Below are positions 11,794 through 20,876 of a stretch of DNA of 64,000 bases, piece after piece. The notes below the pieces were generated by a model, which was given only the letters and a program-made list of their open reading frames with translations, did no database searches and was not told the origin of the DNA. A program made the position numbers and the translations under genes. This DNA comes from Zygnema circumcarinatum (Eukaryota > Streptophyta > Zygnematophyceae > Zygnematales > Zygnemataceae): assembly GCA_037447605.1 (NCBI GenBank), contig CM074811.1, forward strand, positions 1,566,277-1,630,276. The letters are read 5' to 3'. How positions within the stretch are numbered: position 1 is the stretch's first letter; every line of letters begins with the position of its first letter.

Positions 11794-11950
11794 CATCGGC
11801 GACCTTCACGACTGCTTTTAGAGCTGCATTGTTGAGTCTAGACACAGGTTTCAACTCGTAGTTTCTTTCGTCTGCCCTTCAGCCAGTGTTTCGTGGTTAC
11901 CCATGCTGATGTTGTCCGTGTAGATTAGGTGGCATCATCGCCATCGTGAG
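11794..11950. repeat. Diverged third copy of a dispersed coding-like repeat
   Basis: The segment matches 59937-60117 and 63280-63460, best at ACATCGGCGACCTTC and at CCCATGCTGATGTTGTCC followed by CATCGCCATCGTGAG. Read on the minus strand, both versions encode D-N-I-S-M-G-N-H-E in the same frame, although the flanking bases have diverged. That suggests a repeat of protein-coding origin. I do not recognise the protein. Confidence 0.65.
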
Positions 11951-12248
11951 GTCAATGCCACATCATGCTTTTATAACCTGTTAGCTGTCTTGGAGACAAC
12001 GGCGAAACTGGATACATGCACAACAGCCTCTAGGTTTCTATTCTGGCCGAAGTTCAGTTCCAGTTCACAGTAAATGGGACCAGCGAACGGCCCGCCGCGT
12101 CCGCCACGCTTTCCACTTTTCTCAAAAGTCAAACGGCCAAAGTGCCGCCGCAAGATGCCAAGATTCCGCCCCTTGACAAATGGCAGCCTCTGAGTCGTCC
12201 TTTTTCGCCTCGCTTTTCGCGCCGACCACTCTTCACCGTCCGATCCGC

Positions 12249-12254
12249 CACGTG
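12249..12254. promoter_or_regulatory. G-box (CACGTG) upstream of the EamA transporter
   Basis: A perfect CACGTG in the extended context CCACGTGGC lies about 265 bp upstream of the chosen ATG. In plants this core binds bZIP and bHLH factors, including light-signalling ones. Function here is inferred. Confidence 0.45.
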
Positions 12255-12515
12255 GCGTCCGCTCGGCCCCGCCGTGACGCGCCCTCGTCGAGGTGGAGGC
12301 GGCGCAACGGCCCAAGAGCCGAGTCGCCATTGAAGAGTACCCCGTACATTGGATCCAATCACGACGCGCCACATCGGCACTGTGTCCTGCGTGGCAGGCT
12401 CCGATTGGCTGCCGAACAGTAGGCTGAACGCAGTCGGCTCCCAAGTGGGCGCCGCCTTGAAGCTTCCGTAAAGTGCCATGGTGGCAGAGCGGCATGGCTG
12501 CGTCGCCAGCACGCC

Positions 12516-15386
12516 ATGGCCGGGCACGGGTACGGACATGGCGGCATACATAGGGCCATGCGACACTGCATGCCTGCGCCTGTTGCAGAGAAGAGCTTGC
12601 ATTCTGCGGCAGCCATGGCGGCAGCTCCCGCCCTTGCGCCTTGCAGCGCCAGGCTCGTCTGTCAATACAGCTGCAACGTTGCAGGATCGAGCTGCAGGCC
12701 CGCCTGCCAGGCACGGAAAGGAGATGCTGAGGAGTATCAGCGTCGGAAGAGGTCCGGGCGGAAGGTACGCGAGGCCTCTCGCGGGACGTATTCGAATGAT
12801 GCGGGAGTGAGGCAGTCCTGCAGGCAGCCTCCATGGACAGGCATCCATTTGCAGCATGTGAACGTTCGGCAGAAGCCGCAGCCGCCTATTGTATGGCAGA
12901 GAGACCGCGGAAAGTTTGCGAAAACTCGGAGGGGGCGTGGCCCTGCTACTCCGAGAATGAGGAGAAAGGAGGCGGCTCTTGCTGCAAGAGCGGCTGCTTG
13001 GGGTCTGACTGTAAGCACAGATTGCTGTTGAGGGTTTTGGGATTGATCTTCAAAATAGATTTTTCTTTTTTTCGTCTATTTCCCTTTTAATGAATTTTTA
13101 GTTAGTTCGGCTGACTGTGGCAAGAACATGACGATCGCTACCTTCACTTTAGGATTAAAGGTGTGCTTTTTTTCTTTGGATTGTTTCTGAATCACTGTAG
13201 GTTTCTCCTTTCCACGCCGACATGAGCTCTCGGGATGGACCGGAGCACAGTGAAGTGAATCTGCACATTGTTCAAGTTGCGGAGGATGAGAAGATGGAAA
13301 GAAATTCGAGGAGAGCGAGAGGCCTCATACTTCTGAACCTTCTTGCAGCTCTGAATGGCACAAGTGCCGTTGCCACAAAGTTCATTGACGATGAAGCTCT
13401 TGATGTTTCGCCCAGCCTTATATCTCTTGTTCGCTTTCTATCAGCAGGTATTAACAGAGGTGGTGATGTGGCTTCTCACATGTGGAAATTCAATGTATAT
13501 ACCAAGCTCAAACAATTTACCTGTTTTCCGTTTTGAACATTCTAAACATGATTCCTTGCTGTGTGCATGAATTACTTGTCTTTGCATGAACAGATCCAAA
13601 GCTGTAGTCCTCTGCAGTTAACAGGATCACTGATTCTGCTAGTCGTGCCTATGCAGCCATTTTTTTCTGCCCTGCCTTGCCGACGGCTTTGTCTCGGAGA
13701 GATCCTTCTTTGGTGAAAGCAGGCGTGGAGCTCGGCCTGTGGAACTTTCTCGGGGTTTTGGCTATGGCGTCCGCCTCACCAGGCAGTTCTGATAGCAATG
13801 CCCCATTGCTGTTTGCATTTTCTGTAAGTAATCTCTTCCTATGCAGTGCCAGTCACATACAGCTTGCAAGTGATGGATCTGCAGCTTTGTAAAACCCTTT
13901 GAACTGTCACGTTGTCCATGTCTTGGCAGAGTCTCGGCAAGTTGCTGCCAGCACTGTGATTTCACTGATTATTAAAGGCAGTCAACCTTGCGTTTTTCTT
14001 TGTCGGTGTTTGGATTGACTTGATTCGACAATTTTCGATTCGATTGTGTCCTCTCGAGGCTACCTCAGTTATTTGACGTCATCAGATGCCTGCAGGCTTA
14101 AATTTGCGCTGTTGGGTTTGACAGAAACTTTCTGTCTACCTTTTGTGCAGGTCCTCTTTCTACCCGGCCTGGAATTTTTCGCCGGACAACGTATGAACAA
14201 ATCCTCGTGGCTCGCAACCATAACAGCACTTGCCGGTATGTTTTCACAGTTAGTTAGCCTGATTTTCTGTGATCTTTTGTATGGATCAGCCAATAAAGAG
14301 GTGAGAACTCACGTGCTAACTCCAACAGCCGTATTCGCGTATGCAGGCATGGGCGTACTTGAGGAGGAAAACCAAAACTGGCAAGGCTTTTCCATCCCAC
14401 AATTGTCGGACTTCCGAGGAATAGTGGCTGCGTTCGCTTCTGCTGTTCACGTTTGGAGATCTGAAGCGCTGGGAAAAAAGTTTGACGCCTATCAGTTGAC
14501 CGCGGTCCAGATGGGAACACTCGCGCTGCTTGGATGTGGATGGGAGATGCTTTCTGTCGGACTTTCCAAAGAAGGGCCAGAAGATATATTGCAGCAACTC
14601 CAGTTGCTTCCCTGGGCTCCTTTACTTTATGGAGGTCTGATCTGTTCCGGCCTCTGCAATTGGTTAGAGCTGAAGGGGCTCCATGCAGTTCCTGCGTCAA
14701 CGGCACTGTTTGTATATACAACTATTCCACTCTGGGGGGGCTTTTCTTCGTTTCTCGTTCGCGGGGAGATTCCTGCTCTGTCGGTGGCACCCGGTGCTGC
14801 AGCCATCCTTTTCACTGTGTTCCGGGCACAGGCTTCCTTCATGGAAAGGGTGGAGACGCCAAGCCATGGCCATCCTGAGGGCCTCAGCAGGCAAAACGAA
14901 TCCTCCTCTTCTTTCAATGAAGAACGTCTCAAAGCAGTGGAGGCACAAACCGCAGCTACAAGCAACCTCCAAGCGGCGTTTCTCACCTCGCAACTGAAGT
15001 TTCCATTTTACAGCATGCAAGCAAAGCGTCTGTTGGCTGAAGTTAAAGTGAAGATCAGCATAGCGAAGGCATCTCTTGTTTCTTTGCAGATCTCGGTGGC
15101 AAGCTGGGCTGACCATTGGCACAGTGCTCATAGCAGCCTTCAGATTCCAGGCATCCCAAGTGGCGGATCTTCAACGATGCCAGATGCGCTAGGCCGCCTG
15201 TTTGCTACAACTGCTGACACCCTCTCTGCTGGAATCTTAGCTGCCACGCAGCTATCACAAATGGTTGAGATTTTGCCGGCAGGACTGGTCGCTGCTCTGG
15301 GATGTACAGCTGAGATTTTTAAAGTCACTGTGACAGCTATCGCGGTAGCAGCAAGCACCACATCGGGATCTGATGCCTCGGACTAG
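12516..15386 (+). CDS. EamA/DMT-family membrane transporter, probably plastid envelope
   Basis: Five exons with fully consistent phases: 12516-13010, 13201-13447, 13657-13823, 14151-14235 and 14347-15386, about 677 residues. The mature part shows the EamA pattern twice: RGLILLNLLAALNGTSAVAT and LVRFLSAAIFFCPAL with VELGLWNFLGVLA in the first half; GIVAAFASAVHVWRSEALGK, PLLYGGLICSGLCNWLEL and STALFVYTTIPLWGGF in the second, each with alternating hydrophobic helices. The family resembles plant chloroplastic WAT1-like/EamA proteins of unknown substrate. The first 165 residues are Ala/Arg/Ser-rich with few acids, as expected for a transit peptide. The last 170 residues, after the final helix, form an Ala/Ser-rich amphipathic extension. 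Several ATGs lie close together at the start, so the exact initiator is uncertain. Confidence 0.85.
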
Positions 15387-17347
15387 CGGCTGGTGAAGAC
15401 AAGGAGGACTACTCGACTTGGACGACCACCTTTTTTTCTGTTACTATATTTTTTCGAGCCATTTGTACATAATTACATGAGTGGGACGGGTGGGAGGTCA
15501 TTCCTCTCTCTAGTTTTCAAGGGACTGACATTTTTGGAAACAATTTATGGCGTTTCCCTGCCACGAAGGGGGGCGCAAATAAAGCAGTGGAGGTACCTGT
15601 CGTGTTGGAAGGCACTAGATAGGTTTTCAGTCGCTGTTCTCTTCAAGATTTCTTCACTTCGTTGTTATTACATTCATGGGAGATCCGTCGTCCTTAGCGA
15701 ATTTTCAACCTACTGAAGGGCGGTGGAAGAGATTTAGGCAGAATAGGAGGCTGAAAGAAGACCACCGTAGTTTCCTTTACTGCCCCTTTGACCGGAGGAG
15801 GGTGACTGGAGAACAAGATGCCATTGTTTTATTTGCCGCAACGAGCAGGGAAATGTTGGATGTCACCAAATCCAAGGCAGGGGATTGCATGTGTCCTTGT
15901 TCTTCGCACTTCTTATTGTACAGTGTGGCATAAACTCTCCACTTCAACCTGCAGGCCCTGCGAGGGCACAGTAGTGCATAAACGCTTGTGAAGCTTTCTA
16001 TTCTTCATTTTTATTGAATTGTAAGCTGCGTGTGGATTACTGGACGTAAAGTTTCTTTCGACCAGAAAGCTTATTTACTCATGGGCTGTGTGGTTTTCGT
16101 GAGTTCCGGAACATTGTGGGATATGAATCTGCTACCTTTGGCACTCAACTTTGCTTCCGTCTTCTGTGCCATGTCGATGCGACAACTCTTGCAGCCTGTG
16201 GGCAAAAAGGCAAAAACAAAGGCGAAAGGACCAAGGCAAGACCAGCCAAAGCGAAAGAACGAGCAAGAGTTTTTTTGTGATGTGGCCCCAGAGCTCACTC
16301 TGTCTGCGAGCGTTAGACACGTCTGCTTTGGATGCCTTTTGCACCAAAAAAATCGCAGGTAACATCTGGTCCTCGCGGGTAGAGTCGTAGCCTTCACCCA
16401 CATCCTGCAAGACCAATTTGTTACGAGGCCAATGCTACAAGACCTGTCGCAAAGCCACCTTCCAAGCGAGGCTGAAGCCTTTGCCGATTCACTCCAAGGC
16501 AAAAGAAAATCATGGATGACATAAAATCTGTATTGCTGCATGAGCGTCTTGCCAGTCTTCGTGTGTTGTGTTGTTACTCCTCCCCTCGTTCTTTCCCCCA
16601 TGCAATCTCTTTCTTCTCTCCCTCGCCCTTCTTCCTTCCTTTTCCCCCATGGCGCTCTCTCGAATTTGCGAAGCCCAATTCACATGCAGGCGCAAAGCCC
16701 TTCTGTTACCCTATCGAAATTGCGAACCTCAAGAAGCAAAAGAGCGTGGCAGGGAGGCAATATGGTATGCGGGCGCAGCAGAGGTAGCGGCAGACAGCCA
16801 TGGCGGGCGGTAGAGAGCGCGACCTGGAGCGCATCAGCTGGCACGAGGCCCTGCGCGTGCTGCTCCGCGCGCTGGCCCGCCTCCTGCCTCGCCGGGGCCC
16901 GCTCGCCTGACTGCGCTGCAGCAGCAGCTGGAGGACCGCCTCGCCTTTGAAACCGCAGAAGGGGTTGCCGCGCCATCGTCAGGATTGGCCAAAAATGAGG
17001 CGGCAAAGAAGAGGCTGAGCCGCTCAAGTCGTAGGAGCCTTTGGCAGGTCGTGTGTACTGAAAGGCAGGCACTTCAGTTCTGCAAATATGCAGTCGGAGT
17101 ACAGCATGAGGTGGTGCTAGAAATATAGAAAATAGCAGCACGCAGGCACTCATGCCCTCCTGAAGTTCGAAGAAGATTTCTTCTGCGGAACTTGGCGTCT
17201 CAGGATGTCGTCAGTCTCTCTTTCCGCAACGCGTTTTACCTCGCAGGCTGGTATGTTTGGATTAAATCAACCATTGCCGCCTGGAAAATTTGACCACATT
17301 CCATTCTTCTGCATGCCACAGTCTGACGGTAGAACAGTTTCGCTAAT
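15387..17347. other. Unassigned region between EamA and YfiH-like genes
   Basis: I see no gene I can name. The first several hundred bases are probably the EamA 3' UTR. Open frames at 15676-15933 (+) and 16030-16362 (+), and two long minus-strand frames at 16071-16601, show no family motifs, though 16060-16200 (+) would encode a hydrophobic stretch. From 16650 the sequence turns GC-rich, with GCCATGGC at about 16798 and a short frame starting MAGGRERDLERISW at 16800 (37 codons). This is likely promoter or 5' UTR of the next gene. At 17205 an ATG opens a short transit-peptide-like frame ending in a good donor at 17251; its phase does not fit the exon below. Confidence 0.5.
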
Positions 17348-19598
17348 ATGTATGCGCGTTCTGCTGGGTGGAATTATGCTGCTCTGGTCACAGCAAATAC
17401 AAGCGTTCTGTGGCAATCGTCCTCAGCTTATATTTCAACATCAGTCTCTCGAGGTCATCGTTCATTAACTCAATGCAAAATGCGAGCAAAGTCTGAACAT
17501 GACATCATTTTTCCCAGCATCATGGAGGACATTCCAAGCACTGTTGCGGGATTCAGCACCAGACATTTTGGAAACTTGAGCATGAGCCAAGAAGGGGCAC
17601 CTCTGTGTGAAAATTTTTGGAGACTAGAGAAGAGAGTAGGTGGTGAAGGCTACTCCTGGGCACTTCCCAATATGGAGCATGGCACGAACGTAGCGTAAGT
17701 CACCATTTGTGGTTTTCAGGCCCGCTTTACCACAGTAGTTGACGGTGTATGGAATGAGTGTCTGTTTGGGACGCAGAGCATGAAACTTACCTTTTGAAAC
17801 CACATTAAGTAGTTCACATGAAGGATTTTGATTTGTCCCGGATGATACTTAGCTGAATCACTTTACTTTTGAAGGATACCACTCTATCTTGCACAAGAAA
17901 GCGAAAAATTAAACGCGTCTAAAGAGAAATAGCACGGACTTCCCCTTTGCGAGACATGTTGGAAATCATCTTGTGTCCGTTAGGGTCTGTGTGGGAGGTA
18001 ATCCTCTACTGCATATTTGGAATCTGAATCGCTTTTCCAGCTGTTTCGTTTGTTGAAGGGTATATGCTGGCAGCTGAACAAGTGAAGTAGGCCAAAACAA
18101 AGCGGTCAGGGCAGGAAAATGCTGCTATGGGGTTGGTCTGACATTGGTGCCTGCCGTTTGCAGAGTGGTTCATTCAGGCGGCCGTGTGCCGAATTGTGAC
18201 GGGCTCGTCACTAGCGCTGAACGGCTTTTCATTTGCGTCACAGGTAGCTGATATAACTACATATGAGATTTTCGGTTGTGCCGGTTTGAATCTGGCAGAG
18301 AGCAGCTTTTCATGAAGTGTATGAGGTATTTGAGAGCTTCCTTGTTGGGATACTGGAAGGCGTGTAATTTACCTGGAAGTTTGTTATGCCGCGTTATGCT
18401 GTGCATGCAGCTGCAGACTGTGGATCTGTGTTGCTGGCGGACCCGCTTACAGGAGTAATCGGTAAGAGAGTGAGATTCAGTTAGGGCCGCCATGTGCAGT
18501 CGTTACGAGAGCCATGTGCTGCCGACCTGCTATATATAGCTCTACAGGGTGTGAAGTGTTTCCGTTTGCATGAGTTTAGTGGCTCAGTTATCATAAGATG
18601 TCATTTCGGCCGCACCAGTAGTTGTGCAGTTCGATTGCTATGCATTCATCCTTTTCATCAAATGGGTACTTAGAGACAAGTCTAGTCTGGCCATGGGCCA
18701 TGGGTATTATCGGTTTTGTGAAGGAAGTGTACGTGCGCACAGACTGAGATTCGCAGCTCGTCTGCATCCTTCCTGATGATGCTGCGCAGGTGTGTGCCAC
18801 TGCGGATGGAGAGGAACGGCAGCGGGCATTGTTGCTGCCACGGTGCAGACTATGAGGTGAGTCCCCTGCTGAGGCGGATGCTGTGCGGGACATTGGTAGC
18901 TCTCTGCCTGTGCGGATTACAAACCCAATGCTTTAACGGCACAGGTCTTCTGTGCTTGTGCAGAAGGGAGGGGGCGCATGTACAGTCAATGAGGGCGTTC
19001 GTGGGGCCATGCATCAGTGTGGACAGTTTTGAGGTAGGCACTCGCGTTTCTACGGCTGAGGCTGCGAGCTGCTGCAGGAGTTGCGTGAAGGTTGGATTAC
19101 TTCTTCGTCTCTGGTGGAGGTGATTCAGCGTTGCTGCTTGTGCAGGTGGGAGAGGAGGTGGCTGCCATGTTTGACCCCGAGTTCGTGGTGCGGAAGAGCA
19201 GTTGGAGGCGGCCCCATGTCGATCTGAAGGTGGGGTTGGGTTCGCTCTCCTTTTGATCAAGTTTTCTGAAACATTAGCCTTCTTGTATCGCTTCGTGTGG
19301 CGCCAATTACGTCAAGTCCATCACCCTTGCTTTGCTTTGAATGTGTCATTGCATCTGCCAAGGAAACGACCTTCTGTCGAAGAGGAGATTGCTCCGACCC
19401 CTTGACGTGATGGATACTGAGGATGCACAAGGGACTGGGTTTGTGCAGGCTGCCATTCAGCAGCAGCTGGCGGAGGAGGGCGTTGGCGCAGTGGAAGTCC
19501 ACCCCTCCTGCACGCTGCTTGACTCCGCCCACCTGTTCTCCCACAGGGGGAGTCAGGGCTCTCCCGAGCGCCACATGGCCTTTATAGCGCTCCGCTGA
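17348..19598 (+). CDS. YfiH/LACC1-type enzyme (Cu-oxidase_4, PF02578 family)
   Basis: Members of this family (bacterial YfiH/YlmD, human LACC1/FAMIN) are zinc-dependent purine nucleoside enzymes, formerly called polyphenol oxidoreductases. Seven exons, all phase-consistent: 17348-17694, 18164-18243, 18411-18461, 18790-18856, 18964-19033, 19146-19229 and 19449-19598, about 282 residues. Motifs in order are TVAGFSTRHFG, NMEHGTNVAVV, CDGLVTS, AADCGSVLLADPLTG, GVCHCGWRGTAAGIVAATV, RAFVGPCISVDSFE with VGEEVAAMF, and HLFSHRGS. The three metal/catalytic residues known for the family are present: His in MEHG, Cys in ADC, His in VCHCGW. The usual QVHG is altered to MEHG. The N-terminus before TVAGF is Ser/Ala-rich and could target an organelle. 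The start is uncertain (17348, about 17477, or an upstream exon at 17205). Confidence 0.9.
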
Positions 19599-20185
19599 CC
19601 TTGTCTACTGGCACGCATGGCGTCTCGCTTCCCCAAGAAGGAAATTGGCTCGCCTTCGTGTGAGAGATGATGCGGGTGGCTGCTCTTCAGAAGCAAAACC
19701 AACCTTGCATTCGGCCGTTTGTAGCGGCTGTTTGTAGCTACGCAGCTAGAGAGCCACCCCTTCAAATAAGTAGTCGTTCATTCACCTTGTATACATATTC
19801 TTTCTAAAAAAGAAAACCCATATAATCATTGCCGCATGCATGACATATGAGTGATGGGTTTCTCGCCTGTTGAAACACGTTGTGCCGTTCTCTCGTTCTC
19901 GTTGAAGTGAGCGAAGGACACGGCTGAGAATTGCAGACCTTCCATGAGGCCTTCCGTCTGTACGGCCAGCGTTACCGTTCGACCCAATACTGTACGGGCA
20001 TAGCACCGTTTGAAACCTCGACCGTACGATTCGTACAGCTTGACTGCCTTACATTTGGGGTTGCGTGGAATCCACGCGAGCACGGAACTGTCGTGCGTCA
20101 CGGTAAGATACATCCTCGGCTTTGTGCGTGCATTGGTCTACGTGTACGGCACGTATCGGTGCTGCTCATGGCAATCGAATGACGC

Positions 20186-20253
20186 CACGTGCATAGATGG
20201 CGCCACAAGCGCCAAAAGTGCCTGCTTTCGGCAGTGTACGAGATTTCCACGTG
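20186..20253. promoter_or_regulatory. Pair of G-boxes (CACGTG) upstream of the GT2 gene
   Basis: Perfect CACGTG hexamers at 20186-20191 and 20248-20253, about 62 bp apart, lie 620-690 bp before the ATG. The second has the strong context CCACGTGGC. Role inferred from plant promoter knowledge. Confidence 0.4.
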
Positions 20254-20859
20254 GCGGCAGGACAGCAAAATATGTACGGCCTTGGCGAGGTCAAAATTCA
20301 ACTTTTTCGATTGTCGTTTGCGGACCACCGTGACGGCGCGTGACGAGGAATCTTCTCTGACAAAAAAAGCAAAAAAAACTTCCAAACCTTTCCCTTTTTT
20401 TTTTAAATGTATATATATGTAATTTTTTAAGGGTGGTTCTTCCCGAGCCATCGACTATCGACCGCTACGAGAAATCTCGAAAAAAAAATTCTCAAGTCCC
20501 AAAAATCTGCCCGTCCTCGGACAGTCCCAGATTACCTGCCCAAAAAGCGGCGAACGTGGCCTAAAAAATTCTGCAACAGCCTGCTACGGTCCGGCGGGCA
20601 GCAGAAAAAAAAACTTCGGATTCCTCGGCGCGCAGTGCCGGCCGACATCGGCGGCATCGCTTCTCCCTCTCCTCGGCGCCGTCGAGAGCCTCTCTCGTCG
20701 AACGCCCCCCTCGCCGCCGCGTGGCGCCCACCTCCCGCCATGGCGACCGCAGCTCGCAGGATGGCGTACAAGGCCGCGCAGGGAAGCCATGGCAGGCAGG
20801 GCTCCCCCGCTCCACCCTGCGGGTGCCTCTCCCTGAACCCAAGACTACCTCCTTCTCAA

Positions 20860-20870
20860 AACCCTAAATT
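20860..20870 (+). promoter_or_regulatory. Telo-box (AAACCCTAA) just before the GT2 start codon
   Basis: AAAACCCTAAA ends six bases before the ATG at 20877. Telo-boxes are common near transcription starts of plant growth-related genes. Here it would lie in the 5' UTR. A similar motif occurs in TFIIE intron 8 near 10886-10915 and near 47453-47503. Confidence 0.4.
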
Positions 20871-20876
20871 TGAGGG

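Larger units (their letters stand above)
11433..12515. other. Intergenic, TFIIE-alpha to EamA transporter
   Basis: This holds the TFIIE-alpha 3' UTR, a copy of a dispersed repeat (11794-11950), and a GC-rich segment from about 12060 that should be the EamA promoter. Large antisense frames at 11971-12857 reflect GC bias and show no family resemblance. A G-box is at 12249-12254, and GCCATGG words begin at 12476. Confidence 0.6.
19599..20876. other. Intergenic/promoter region of the cellulose-synthase-like gene
   Basis: No gene is seen. From 19958 to 20290 there is a GTACGG/TTCGTAC-rich block. It is followed by T runs and a TATATATA tract near 20410, then a GC-rich segment with GCCATGGC words at about 20738 and 20788. 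Open frames at 20561-20842 and 20635-21138 are GC-bias frames out of phase with the real gene. Confidence 0.6.

Noticed and set aside
11971-12857. Two long minus-strand frames (242 and 287 codons)
   Set aside because: They are antisense to the EamA promoter and exon 1. Arg/Pro/Cys-rich composition with no motifs marks them as shadows.
16071-16601. 176-codon minus-strand frame
   Set aside because: Cys/Trp-rich with no domain resemblance; an overlapping plus-strand frame is equally plausible, so neither is called.
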